64,000 nucleotides of DNA from Acanthaster planci (GCF_001949145.1 NW_019091368.1:3383296-3447295), one strand, 5' to 3'; numbered from the stretch's first letter, positions 49,801-63,822 are shown. The notes: generated from the sequence alone by a model not told the origin. Translations and numbers: made by a program.

Positions 49801-52800
49801 GTTTGCATTGCCACAAACATATATCTACAATTACTAATCGTATTAATGAATACGATGAGTAACAACCACACAACAACAAAATATCAGATGGAAAACAAGG
49901 CTCCGGAGAACAAATTCTTTCCGAATTTTTAAATTCTGACTAAAACTCCCTCTTCAGGTTTTTAAAGCATGCCAGAGTAACGTCAATATGGGGGCTAAAG
50001 GTGACGTGTGTTTATCCACCAAAATAACCTGCAACAACAGAAATGTCACATAAACAGATCAGCCCAAAAACTCTCGAACTAAATACAAGGAAAAAAAGAC
50101 TAGTCTTCAAAAATAAAATCCTCATTTCACGTCACTGAGTCAGCTAAAGGTCGGCTTGTTACACTAACCATACACAGAATGACGGTGACGCCACGATGTG
50201 AAATCCCGATAGGGCAAGCCAGTTTATTTTGGCGATAAAAAATAGACTGGCTCATTTTCTTGAGAAGCCAACGTGAGACACTACGCATTGAAATGCCGGA
50301 CAACGGGGGCGCACTACACGAAAAGAAATCCAGAATAAATAGACCGACGCCACGCGACGCACTGCATACACGTCAAAAGCCGGGAAAGACCCCGGATATT
50401 TTCGACTGAGAGGACGGGACCATTCACAGACCTACGTATCGAATAACAAGCTGAAAGAAGCGCAGGCGTATTACACAGATCTACAGGGCATATATTTTGT
50501 ATTTTAATCTCTATTCAGTTCTTATCGGAAGGATATCTTTTTATTCGAGTAGGCTGATAAGGTTAAGGAAGTTGAAAAGTACCGGTATATGTTTTGAGGG
50601 TATTGATTTTGACGTAAAACGTGTAAAATAAAAATAAAGAAAAGAAGAAGAGGGGAAACGATACTGGATATGCGTCACAGCAAAAAAATGACACTTGGGA
50701 CACACCAAAGCTCAATCAGAGCTCGACGTTACTGTCAAAATCTGAGGCTGGTTTTTAAACTGGACACCTACGGTGACTCGAGGCTGTTCAAAACTGGTTC
50801 AATCCATTGTGGTTACATTACTCAAGGTTTTGGATCGTGGCCCATAAGATAACCCAATAAGAGACAGTAAAACATACACAGCTGGTAAGCTGATCGCCAA
50901 GGGACATCAAATGAATAGCAAGCGAAGTATTGCCACAGAGGGAAGACACAGCCCACTTCTAAAAGGGAGGGGATTAAAAATAAATCGAAACGGAAACCAT
51001 TAATTTTCACGGGTTACCAGTCCCAGTTGGCCCCCTGCGTCCACCCACTGTGGCCTCTCCTCACACAGAGTCAGGGGATCATGATAAAGTGAAAACCTGC
51101 CCTCTATCGGTGACGTTGAGTCATGTACGAAATTCCCTGAACATTCCCGATATGTGTTGCACAGTGGCTCCTCTGTAAATGCGTTATCATGGTAATAGCG
51201 TTACTATGGTCACCAAATTTGTCTAGTCTATATGCAGACAAGTTCTAAAATCCCTCATAAAAAACATGCATGTACGACGCGACCGATCCAATTGTTTTTG
51301 GAAAAGTGCTGTAGGCCTGTAGGTCGTGTCAGAATTTTTTCATTTCTCTTTTCGATGTGGGCTTACGAAAAAGTTACGACAAGCTGTCACATCGAAGGCT
51401 TCAAATAGAGCCAAAAACATTTCGGATCCTGCCCTTAACTTTCTCTGGATTTCTTCCCAGGATTACGGTGCACAGTACAAGAGGAAAAATTTCGAAACGC
51501 CAATACAGAGCGCTCGGAGGACAACCACAATATGAATCCAGGTAATAATTAACATGGATTTTAACATGCAAAGGAGAGGCTGTTACTTTGTCTGGGGACT
51601 TGGGAAATTAAATCGCTCTACATGCTATATTTGACGACATTAATACAATACAAAGTACTGAGTAAACGCGTTTATTCAATGAATTTTCGGCCTTTCCTCT
51701 ATACTTATGATTTTTCAGTCGGGTTTGATATTAGGGTCCTGGATTTTTTGAAACTTTTAGCTTTCACAGTTATTGGTGCGGCTTTATTTGAAATGTCGAA
51801 TGCAGTAAAAAAACAAAACCAATGTTTACAGTCGTTCACTTCCCATAAACATCAGAGACCAGAAACAAAGTGGAAGGTTTGAGAACCGGCAACACAATGT
51901 GGGGTTATTAAGGTCAAAGGATGGTACAAATTGAAATAAAATTCCTCTCTTTCTTTCAGAATGGTGGTATCTGTGGCCTTATAGCACTTTCGGACCCCAA
52001 CCCTAGGCCTGTCATGAACCATAGCGTGATATGCTTTGAGACATTCGGATGCTCTCTTGTACAATGAAGTGACAGACTATTTTTCAATTTTCTCCTGGTT
52101 TTTCGTTTGGGAGTGATCATCCCCCATATCCTTCACATTATATCCACCAAATCGAACAGGAAGGTGGAGATGGTTAAAAGCACTTTGATTTTTGTGTCTC
52201 GATGTTGCTTTTTTAAATTTAAAGTATTTACAGAACACTGTTGTCAATGGCAAGAAAAATATTTTGGGAACACACATCATAACTGATCAGCTCTCTCTCT
52301 CTTTAGCCTACAGAGATGCACTTGACCGGGTGTTAGTAAGGTCAGAACAATGTTTGTTCAGAATAGTAGGATGAATTTTCATTATTTTCTGTGACTTGTC
52401 GATTTTAATGTGCTTGTTACGTTTCAAAGGACCATTTAGTCGCACTTGACCTGCTGAAACCATACAAAAGCTAAAATCAAAGCGGGAAAGGTCGCAAGCC
52501 ACATGAAAGAATCTAGTAAGATTCAATATTCTCATGAATCAGCAGTCATAACAAAATGACGTGCAGGAAATTGGATGTTCAAACACTGAGATGGTTGGTA
52601 CCCGCACGGAGCTACTGTGTGACGTCATTGCGTCCAAGGAAGACGCGCGAACAGCGATTCCTTACCAAGAAACAATCCGACATTTCAGGCAACTTTAATA
52701 CTTCAAATAATTAAAAAGAAATAGCATTGCGAGACATATCGACCGGCTTTACAACATTTTGACAGGAAAAGCGTGGATGTCGAATGAACGGAACATATGC

Positions 52801-55459
52801 GTATTATGTATTGACTTCAAGGAACGGTTAGTGTTTAGTGGCTGGAAGTGCAAGTAATGGTAAAGACATTCCAAGTGAGGGCGCTATATACTTTCAAGCT
52901 TCCAGAAAACCAGATTTTCTGCATTATCTACGACACTGGCATTGGTGCATTAATAAAACAAAACCGCATGCTTCGTTTAAGCGCACACCCCTCGTGGCTT
53001 TCTGGGGCCGTGTAAAGAGTTGAACCCTGGTAATTCCGAAAAATTCAAAAACAAAAACAACATGATAACTCTGGAAATAATTGACCAATGTCATCACAAC
53101 TACTGACAAAAGGGCCAGACTTTTTTCATGTTCGAATAATTTCCATATAATGTTTGAGTGCAGGGGACCTTTTCCCACAAGATCCATGGCTGTATTCCCG
53201 AAAGAAAGAACCGTCTTCACCTTTCTATCTCTTTCAATCAATTTCCATTTAATATTCATCTTACTGATGGATCGTTTCCCCATGCAGAGTGTCCGATTTA
53301 AAAAAAAAATCAACCTACGGGTTCAGTTTGTTGGAATCGACTATATAAACCTCAAAACAATACCTAGTTGCTAAAAAAATACCACGGTGGGGGCTAGTCT
53401 CAACAGTAGGACAATATGTTCGCTTAGATATATCAAATACGACAACAATGGCAGCAGTACAATGCCTGAACAAAGCATCGCCGACTGTCACCCAACATTG
53501 AATGGATTCCGAGTAGGGACAGTAAACTTTTGATACACTGTTCAGGGGACGGGGCAGCTAGCAGACTGTCCGTCGTTCTTGCACGTAACAAGGGCTGACA
53601 AAAGAGTTCCCACAATCGTTCCTCTTTTTTTGTCGCCTGCACCTGCCTACACACACATGTTTACGTTACATACCTACTGTGGACATTCCTTTGTTTTCGT
53701 GCAGTTAAGAAAACTCAGTAAAAAATACTCATTTTTCTTCAACCAGGAACAAGATTTTTGGATGTTTTTGTTTTGTTTTTTTTTTGTACAAGGTTTCCTT
53801 GACTATTCCTCTTCCTTTTGCCACGGATAACCCCTACCCCAAAATGCCTCTAAACCCCTTTTCCAGAGAGGGGGACCTTGTGTGGACATGTCCACACAAC
53901 GCCATCGTACCCTGCATTATGTGGACTTCTTTTGTGCAGAGGTCCACACTATGTATGCCACGCCTGCACACAATATAGAGCCACCTGTCTCATGCCGAGA
54001 AACTGTGAAATTACGATTGTTTCCGTTGGTTACTCTGCTGAGAAGAAAAAATTCCGACAGTCTTACTTATTCCTGTGTTTTGTCCATTAGGGTCTGCTTG
54101 TCCTGCGTTGAAGTCCGTTTTTACTCACCAGTGACTGGTAAAATAATGGCTGGTCGTCAGTACAAATGGAAACGAATAATTAATCAAAAATCCCAAAAAT
54201 TCAGCCATAAAACACCAAGTAACAAACAGTACTACTAAGTGCTCAATGAAAATACGACCCTCCTTGAAATAGTGGGGCAAATTGACGTTTTGAAGTTAAA
54301 ATCTGAAATCAAAGAAGGGTGACACTTCTACAAACTCTGATCGCCAAAACGATACATTCATAAACATTATTGAGCAGTCTTTACACACTCTGGGTTCCAA
54401 TTTGATTCCGGCTCCCTATTCCTGTAAAGAAAATCGTGTTTCATTTTGTACGTTACTGTTCTGTGCGATAAAGTTACGGGCATTATGTCCAGCGGGGTGC
54501 GGTTTTTTTGTGAGCGATAAGCGGTAACTTTGCGGTAAGTTTCGGTCAGAGAACCGCGCAGCAGTTCGCCCTCCGGCTTCGTAACTGATCATGGCAAACA
54601 AATGGCTTGTTTGCTCGATTTGAAAACTGACAAATGACATAATATGAGATATCCAATCGCATAGAAAAGCCTTCGATCACTCAAGACACTTTTCAAGCGG
54701 TCCGGTCTTCAGAAATATAAACCGTTGAACGAAGTAATGAACTCCAACTTAGAAGCCTGTGCAAAGTCTCAACACACTTTAAAATCAATTTTGTGAACAC
54801 CTTTAAATAATAGGTATAACATGTCCCACTAACTCCATATTAATCTCTTGTGGGACGAGTTCTTGGCACCAACCAGCGGAGAAGAATTCCTCTTATTGCT
54901 TAAATGGGTATAGAGGTCCTACATTAGAGGCTGTTCTCTTTTATTCTAATTCAGTTATAATGAATGAACAAAAATTTACTTTAGCCTGTCATGGCGATAC
55001 AAAGTCCTTGCCCAACAACTCCGCCTCAACGCATTACCACTACACGAAAGCGCCCCTCTCGTGATGAAAAAAAAATGGCAGAGCAAAGCTAACTGTTACA
55101 CGATATATTAGTGTTCGCTTACCTGAAGTTTAACTGTTTTTTCCCCAAAGATGTCAGCTTTTCCCGCCACAGCCGACGAATTCACCCAAAACTACGAATT
55201 GATATCCAGTTATAGCTCCGGCCAGTATCTTTTTATCAGGGTTGAATGAGTTCACTCCCTCTGTCGTTCCAGTTCGCGACTTCCCAATGGAGGTATATTT
55301 TCCGGTAAGGCTCGGCCACGTGCGGGTATTGTCTCGCACAGGCAGCTCAGCTCGACACTGCGAACAGCTGGGGTTGGAACCTGCGTTGTGCACACAAAAT
55401 GGAATTATGTGCTCAGTGTTGTCTTTTCGACTCTGTTGACCGTACCATTGAAAAAGTGC
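46862..55459. other. Gene-free stretch with one weak exon candidate
   Basis: No gene family is recognised. A GC-rich island at 47100-47420 contains the candidate start exon at 47281. The remainder is AT-rich, with short unassigned frames, a small perfect hairpin (ATCGTATT / AATACGAT) near 49838, a TGACGTCA palindrome at 52620-52627 and a GAGGGCGC octamer at 52877-52884. Confidence 0.5.
47281..47397 (+). CDS. Candidate start exon with myristoylation-like N-terminus
   Basis: An ATG inside a GC-rich island opens MGVMISKPKKDGNTVNGIQT and then PGPGKQKSSCARDSQPPW before TAG. A glycine at position 2 with a serine and lysine cluster at 6-10 (MGxxxSKPKK) resembles N-myristoylation signals such as those of Src-family kinases. 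A weak donor (CTG|GTAGTC) overlaps the stop. No downstream SH3, SH2 or kinase exon was seen in the window, so this stays a low-confidence guess. Confidence 0.15.
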   Translation: MGVMISKPKKDGNTVNGIQTPGPGKQKSSCARDSQPPW

Positions 55460-56017
55460 TTACTCTCTTATACCATTATACCAACAAAAGTCCTGCCGTC
55501 CATCCAAGTCTTGATGCCTTACAGTGAAGGCTTGGCCGGACTGTGTCAATATTGTGGTGTCTTGGGAAAATATGGACACGGTGGGTGGAGTGTTCAAGCC
55601 TGCTGTTGAAGCAAGACTAATTCCTCGGTGTCGTGTCGAAAATGATTTCTCAGATAACCATGAAGACATCAGAATGTTCGCAAAGGAGCACATCCATTTA
55701 ACGGTACCAGACGAGCAAGGCCTGCAGCGTCTCGATCCACTTATGTCTCGCCAACTAAAATGCGGGACGATCTGAATACCAGCCCCGGATAAAACGGTCT
55801 CTCTCGATCTCGGACAGGCCCGATTATCACCTTTCCAGGCATGGCTTCTAGCAGTTAGAAATCCAGGTCTGCCAGTCACGGTGCCGAATCTGAGATTACA
55901 GACTCCGCTAACGAAGGGCGACAAGATCGATTGTCCGCCACATTTTTGAACAAATCCCTGCTTAAGTTTCTCAGGGATCAACGTAAATCCAAGCGTAAGC
56001 TGCGGATTAAGTTGCAC
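55460..56017 (-). other. Region open on both strands, unidentified
   Basis: The minus strand has a 185-codon frame with no recognisable family. The plus strand from 55524 also reads a protein-like frame (VKAWPDCVNIVVSWENMDTV ... FAKEHIHLTVPDEQGLQRL). It is interrupted by one TGA after CGTI and resumes IPAPDKTVSLDLGQARLSPF to PPHF-stop. The long openness on both strands could reflect a decayed gene or transposon fragment, more likely on the plus strand, or chance. Confidence 0.2.
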
Positions 56018-59000
56018 GTTATGCCAGTCCTTAAATCGATCTCTTGTCTCTTTTTATACCGCTATGAACAATACTTCTCTTAGCCAACAGATGGCGCTAG
56101 ACACAATCTGTCTCGGCCATGAAACCTTAACTTTCTGGGCGCAAATGCTTGATGAATTGTTAAATTACTAAACTATAAGCTGGCAGAAGACTGAAATAAA
56201 CTGCGATATCTTCTCCCATTTGATTACTAGGCCTATTAAATTTCTGCTTTATCATTAAAAAATTCAACCAGCATGAAATTTGCTCATGTACAATTACATG
56301 GTGTAAAACAATACAGTGCATAACGAAACATAAAAGCTAAAATGCTATTTTAAAAATGCTAAAATAAATGAGGAAACTTAGATTTATAAAGAGCAAGTTG
56401 GATTTCATCAATTAGCAATTTTTTCGTTTCTCCCTTTTCTCTACTCCTCCATTTTTACTTAGATGAAAGAAAGTTTAGAATTGAACTGAAAAATATCAAA
56501 CAGGAGAAATGTGGAGTTGGGAGATATCTTTTCAGCAGACCCGTTTTGATTTCTTCTTTTCCTCCATAAACACAAGAAACCTGATTCTGTAAAAGCACGT
56601 AATGTGATTAAGGGAAGATGTCTCTTATTTCTTGTAAACCAGCCCTCTAAATTCGGGCTAAAAGTGGACAATGCTGAGGTTTAGTAACTTGAACAAAAGC
56701 CAGATCAAATCATTTCCCTACAGAATCTGCTGACATTCACTACTGCGTTTCCAAGGTTTTTTTTTCTGTCTTTCGTTCACTTTTTTAGAGGATCGTGGCT
56801 CCACAGGATTCTTTAATGTGGGCGTTAACTCTGAGACCTCCCCTGTGAAAGAGGCAGCTGCATGTGTACAAACGCAGAAAATATGTCAGTCCGCGGAATG
56901 AAGAAATTAATCACAGAAATTACTCTGCAGCAGTTGGATAATGGGCTAAAGAGCATGTTAAACGTGAAAATTTCAAAATATCAAAATTTACCACGATATT
57001 GAACCTGTACGAAGCAAAAGGCGACTTGAATTGGCACTTTGTGAGTTCCAACGAAAAGTAGACACATGGGATGGCACTGACGGATTTTTTTTTTTTTGGC
57101 TAAGTTTTCTCTCCTTCGCCAATGGACTCTCGCATTTCTGAGGATCCTAATTAATATAGCTATGCAAAGCAGGCGATGAAACTTCTGAATTTCGTCCCGG
57201 GGCGGTAGATCCTTAGAAATCATTTTTTTCTCTCTGAAGTTTTCAACAGTTCACGACATAACCGCCAGCCGCAGCTGTACATACTCAATCCCACGTGCGA
57301 AGAGAAACGTCTCCACGAGTGTAGACAGAGGGCCAGGGTGACCCGTTACAAACCAGAACATATCCCCGGCAGAACAAACAAGATACCACGGGGGGGGGAG
57401 GACAGAGCGAGGGTTAAGTGACGGAGGTACTCGCGGCACAGGTGTGAAGTGTGTGATCGCCGAGGGAACTTCAGTCTTAAAGGGCCTACGAGATTTCACG
57501 TTGGGAATATTTTGTGGAACTTCCTACTTCTTTCGTGATACTCGAGTCATCCCTTTGGGTACTAAAAGAGCACTTACATTTTTCTTCCCACTTTTGAATC
57601 CCTCTCCTAACAAATGAGGGCGCTGTTACAATGACTCGTCTCTGGAGGACACTGGTTTGGGATTTTCTGTTCAAATTGCGAATCCGAAATTCATCGAAAC
57701 TATTTTTTTAACGTCTGCTCATTGACCTACTCACATGAGCTGAACCGAGTCACCAAAGAAAATTTCAGACGGAAAAATCCTATATTATTACAAAATTTGG
57801 TGCTTCTTCCTGGAATGACGGTCACGTTTGGTCGTGAATAAGCAGATTCGCAACAACAAAATTCAACAGACACCCAAAATGCCCTATAAAAATATTAAAC
57901 CGAAAGTTACAAGCGAAGACAAAGGGACATGAAGGTGGTTTTTACAAGGGCTCTGTGCGTCACGATTTACAAACAAAATTTACATAGGTCTATAAAGATA
58001 TTCGCCCCACCAAAGTTTTCCAACCAGTCGTGCAACCTCTGTGTTTCATCCCAAAAGATCTCGACCAATTTTCACCGACAAAATTAATATTGCTTATTTA
58101 CCAAGAAGTGCTACTTAGCAAAATTTACATGCTAAGAGAAGACACCAAAACGACAATCCAGACTATCGCAAATGATGCATATCTTGACGTGGAGCAGTTT
58201 GACTGGTATAAACCGATATTAGTTTGCTCGCACTGTGCTGCGCGTGCGCTGCAGTGGGATATGGCCAAAGCTCCACATCTGTCACGAGATTAAAGATACT
58301 AGGTGCACTTCGCACTTTTTGATACAACTACCGTCGTATCATGGTGCAAACTGATCCCTTAGTTTCGAGATGTGCGCCCAGCCCCTACATCCTAAAAATT
58401 AGAATCCAATGTTTCCTTCAAATTGATGTTTCAGTTCCCTGTACAGCGAGGAAGATCGATTTTCCGTGTTCATGCCATTTTCCCCTCGTTACGCGGTTCT
58501 TATTAAACTAACTTTATCGCAATTCCGCCTTTGAAACTTATAGAAGACCGACGACATTCGCCGACTCCTCGTCAATCGGGGCTCAGCGCCAGCGCGGGGT
58601 AAGATCGCCCCGTAACTGACGGCGTGGGGGCCCAGGCAAGGCTCGCTGGGACTACGTGCAAACAAGGCGTCTGTCAGACCTGAGCTTTAGGCCTTCGCGT
58701 CTGGGAGTCGGCGATGACGAATGCACCTCCAGTGGCCCATAGTCATAGGCACCGCCAAGGCACCACCAAGTGTTAGGTGCCTAATTGACAGCCTTTCTAC
58801 GAGAACGATAAAGGATCGAGCACATTCATCACTGTTGGCAAGAGGTACCAGCTGGTATGCACACTGTACAACGGTAAACTTGGGGCATGGGCTTCTAGCC
58901 CGACAAGGGGTGTCTGGGGCCTCACCCCCGAAAGAAAACAGGCACCCAAACACACTAAAAAACAATAAGGTTTGACCGTTTTGGTGACCACATTCAAGAA

Positions 59001-61004
59001 TTATTAAGAATTCAGCAACATGGTTCCTGAATTTTCAACTAAAAGTTATCTCAAAGGTTAGAAAGACCTTAAAGAATATTTCCATATTTAGAAAAGTCTG
59101 TATACTTTCACAAAAGTTCTTCACCCATTACCGTAGATAATTCTGTTGAATTTATATTCAATATACCTATATACTGATGACGTCACACTTTGTTTAAATA
59201 TGCGCTCTCCTACGGAGCCCATTGGGTCCCCATTGAGAGACCACTGAGTATTACAAGACTAAACAAACAGTGGCGTCATCAGCACAGAGGTCTAATATTT
59301 TGTCAGGATTTACGGCTGTGCGACGCACAACGGTTTGGGGACCAGTTGTGATATTCGATGTGACACCGCATCTTCCACGGACAAGTACCATAAGCATATT
59401 GTGCCATTTTTTTAAGCTAAGGACTTCGTCATCATGATTGTGTCCGGAAGAATTAGGGTATTTTAACAATATGTACCTCCGAGAGAAATAGGCTAGTGGC
59501 TACCGCTACTTCCTGTAGACACGTGTGTTGCAGCTAGCCGTAGCCAGAATTTTCAGACATAGCCAGCTCCTCCCCTTACAATGTCTGCGCTTGCTGGGAA
59601 GGATTTATAAACGACCGTATCTTACTGCGGGAAAAGCCTGAACTTTCTCTGAACTTTAGAAGGATTAGTTGGCTGAAAAGTTGATTCAATTGCTCTCAGA
59701 TATTTTCCAAAACCCGGTCAGCGGTCACATCGATGTCTCCACAAGCCATCCATCACCTAACTGAACAAGAGTTTGTATAATCAAGGCCACTGCCACCCGC
59801 ATCCAAACCTTCTGTATCAAGGTGCCACGGTCATGCCGCCAAAGCGGAGCCCGGTAATAGCACTGCTTTGAGTCGCGGTAACAAAAAAAAAAGGTTGAAA
59901 TGATATTTATATCAGCGGAGGGTCAGCTGACGTCGCGCGGTCCACTCTGGCCGACTGTTAGCGGTCAGCCCCGGGCGACAACTCGCAGTGACCGAAATCA
60001 GGTAGCATCAAACGAGGATAAAATTCCCTCTGTTAATTAAACATAAATGAACTCTTACAAAAGATATTGCAGATATTATTTTTCCAGTTTCTACCCCCCT
60101 TCAGAGAAATTGCTACAAATAATGTCACCCTTCAAATTAAATCTAGCATACTAGATCGGCCCTACCAACTGCGTCCAATGAAACTAGTAAATAAAATCAG
60201 GTTCGTCTCCCCCTGGCTCGGGTACATTTTGAAGAAGTGGGCAACAGGTGCAGAACGCCTCGTCTCACCTGCCAAAACTGGACCCCAAAGTCACGTTCCA
60301 AGTTCAACGTCGTTAATCACGACCGACAAAACCCTCCACCGGAAGATGGCCTGCCGCGCGTTTTTATTTGCGACCGAGGAATGGCCCCGCATGCGTGCCG
60401 TACGGAGCTCCGAAAACACGGACGAGAGGTTCATTAAACTTCGGCTCGGGTTTAATCCATCCGTCTACTAACGTCATTGTGACTACAGGAGGCACGTTCG
60501 GTGTGGTTTATTACGAAGTGTCTTTTCTTGGAGGGTCTTTAAGATGTTTCTCATACCGAACCGTCAGTTTAACTGCCAGGGTTGAAAAGGTCTTGTTATG
60601 GTATTAATGATAACGCGTTCAGAATCGCCACCGTCTTCCACCTCGAAATCCCGTCACTATTCCGGATCATCAAATTAACCAGAGTCATCTGGGTCATCCA
60701 TTAAAAAAAAAACAGATTGAGAAGGGTGGACCGATGGGGGGGGGTTGCTGCAAGCCTTTAACTGAGCCGAGGGCGAGTAGGAGGAACGAGTGACGACCAT
60801 AATCTTGCCGGTGATCGATTTGGCCTGGTGACCTGTGCACAAAATACATGTACATGTACATCCCGAATAGTACGGGTACCACGCAAAATCGACCAATGGT
60901 CGACCAAAATGGACGTCGCTCAAACATGCCCCTGAATTACTTGGCTACGACTACGGGAAACGGATTCGTCGTGCGACTTATCCCGATTTAACTTCAGTCC
61001 CAAT
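56018..61004. other. Gene-free stretch
   Basis: No gene or RNA recognised. Unassigned frames occur at 58030-58293, 58687-58965 and 60067-60471. A GC-richer patch covers about 58560-58960. A GAGGGCGC octamer is at 57616-57623, a TGACGTCA at 59178-59185 and tandem TACATGTA at about 60844-60860. Confidence 0.5.
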
Positions 61005-61545
61005 AAGCCTTCTGCGAGTTAAATTTGAATAAAATCTGGTACACCTAATTCTTTGAATCAAAGTAAACATAACAATGCTAATTCTCCATACTAAAGACAC
61101 TGTTGCTGTAACTTGTGGATACGGGCAAGCTTTTGCTGTACAGTTACATAACAGAAGCCTCGGGAGAAAAACACTGTTTTCAATTGATTAAGAGAAGCGT
61201 AAAGGACCAGTCCATTTCCAGAGATGGTGGCCGCTACAGCTCCCGAATCCCGAGGTAACATATGCAGCAAGGTATGAGACGGAGAGAAACCCCCCTGCTT
61301 TGTGTTGGTCATTGTCTCGCAGGAATCTGGGGAATTCCTTTCAGACATCTTGGGGGATGTGTTAAGTAACAATAGTCTGGAATGTGTACAGGGATTGGAC
61401 ATATTGGGGGGTACCCCTCGGTCTCATTTCTTGCTGGGTATACGAGGTATAGCAACGATGTCTTTAGACAGGGGGAGTCAAATTGTTGTGTTTGTGTGCA
61501 ATCAGATAACTCAACGTACCAGATTTCATTCAAATTTAAATTAAC
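61005..61545. mobile_element. Long-TIR palindromic element, family member B
   Basis: Longer relative of the element at 19821-20170. The left arm contains GTTAAATTTGAATAAAATCT then GGTACAC. The right arm contains CGTACCAGATTTCATTC then AAATTTAAATT. Inner arms again carry the CTAAAGACACTGTTGCTGTA / TATAGCAACGATGTCTTTAG pair. Compared with A it has roughly 150-190 extra bases toward the right side (about 61270-61440). Open frames of 80-103 codons here are read through repeat sequence and are not taken as genes. Confidence 0.65.
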
Positions 61546-63822
61546 AGACCATTCGGCACTCCTACACAGGGCACCCCCTCGTAAGCATGTAAGCAGCCAA
61601 AGAATGATCACAGTCGAAGTCGTTCACCTTTCAAAAAGTTGTTGGTAGATTTTTTTCCGATTTATTACATCCAGCACAGGTATTTCAGCTGATTATCACA
61701 GTTATTTAGGCACATGAGAAACGGAAATAAACAAGCATGATGCTTTAGGAGAAAACCTTTCAGGAAATGTTCAAAAAGGGTAATCGGGATGTTAAGTGAC
61801 AAGTAAACTGTCGGGTAATTACATAATTGTCAATGAATCGAGACCCAGCTCATACGTCATCAAGGGTGAAGAGCTACGATTGGTTGACCACATGATGACG
61901 TTCTCGCTGCGGCCCGCACATCTATCTAGTAAAAGAAACCGTCCCACGCAGGAGATGTGCCGGCCCAACCATAAACCTACGGTCAGTCCAATATCACATT
62001 AAAAAAATCTCACACAGTTATAGTTCAGAATTACATTACCGTTGAAATGTACACAATAAATAGTGGTAGAATAGATAATTACAGAGTACTGCTTTTAATT
62101 AAAAACTGGTTAGCACACACTAGTACACCTTCCACAATGCTCACAGTCACGTTATTATACTCACATAATATCATGCTATGTGTAAGTTGTCAAATGCCAT
62201 TATATCAGTATGGGCCTACTTGGTATTACAAGAATTTTTACACATAATTCAGTCGTATATAGCCATCAAAACGAAAATAAAAATGTCAATGACAAAAAAA
62301 AAAGTGGTTTCAAAAGAGAGTAACAAATTATCTATATAGGCATTAAAACAATTCGTAGGTTAACAATATTGTAAAATGTACAATTTGTGCAAATGTTGGA
62401 AAATTATCAACGAAAATTCAAAATCGCTGCGTCTTTGCCGTCATTATGCAGGATCCCCCCCTTTCCACAGATCGCCGAGGCTGTCAAAATCCCGCCTTAC
62501 ACTGAGGATCTTTTTTTTACATGATAACGCATTTTAATTATAGAGGACCATACCATCAGTCGTTGTTTTACAATCTGGTTGTCGAACTCAGGCGCGAATA
62601 CGAGTACTCATGTCATATTTGAGGTCTCTTTCTATGATTTCACAATCGTTTGAAGAAATTACCACATCCAAAACAGACTCTACGGGGTTACTCAACATAG
62701 AAAAAAAGCTTATTGCTTATCCAAAGGGGATGAATAGCCTTAACTGCTAATTACTCTTTTCAGTTAAAAATTGACCGAAGTGTTTCGTGAGATGTTCGAT
62801 AGAAGCGACTCAAGTGCTAATATCTATAAAATGAAGCTTTTAAATGAAGCTTTTTATGTTATACGGAACATGTAAGTAGGAAAATACCACACAAATTATT
62901 TTGGATTGGAAAAAACAATTTTTAAAAATTCAGCAGGCGCTTGTTAAAAAAAAAAGAATGTCAAAAGACTAAATACCTGATCCGTTCGCAACATGTACAG
63001 TACGCTATACAAACAACTCGAACTGGCAAGTATTTTCGATAGAGGTCGCTGTCTACAACAGGGCTGACGGGGAGCCAAAAAAGGCTTAAAAGGAGGTAAT
63101 TTTAAATAGGCAAGTGGACAAATAAACGAGCTGCACTTTGGGTGAAAATATTAATTATTGTGATAAAAATGGACAAACACAGTTTTTTTTTAACATACTG
63201 GTGCAAAAAACGCACTAATGCACATAAGAAACTTCAACAGTTACCCTTAAATTCTTTTATGGGGGGTATGAGACCTTAGCGAGAATGGTGTAGCCACGAA
63301 ACGGTGCGAGGGAGTATACAATTATTCAATATAACTTCGATTTTTGTCTTATCAAATAAAATCCGTCAGGTCTAGGAGTAAATTTCTGTCTTGATGTAAA
63401 CGATATACGAAAATGGTCCTCAGTTGTGTTCGATGTTACGCTACACCCATAAAACTGGTAAGCATTAATGGCAGACTTGCAGTTCTTGTACATTGTACAT
63501 TAGCAATGTTATCACACAAGCGAGGCTCAAGAATTAGCCATGATGTGACCGGACATACCTAACAACCTGAAGGAGCCGTTACAGTCGGAACATATGCAAG
63601 CACTGTTATTGTTAATGACAAACGATCACAGAGTGAAGTTGCCCACATGCACATGGTACAGCACTGTGCAAGATAATCCCACTCTCTCAAACCCAACTGG
63701 TATTACACTGGTATCTTGAGAATATATGTACATGTACAACCAAAGTACATTGCAATTACTACCCAAGTATTTTAACAGTATCACTGAAGACATGCACAAT
63801 GCAACTTACTCATATCTCTCAG
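61546..63822. other. AT-rich gene-free stretch
   Basis: This is strongly AT-rich with poly-A and poly-T runs. I see no coding or RNA gene and only short frames without similarity. Confidence 0.5.

Noticed and set aside
61091-61648. Overlapping frames of 80-103 codons on both strands
   Set aside because: They run through the palindromic repeat element B and are repeat-derived.
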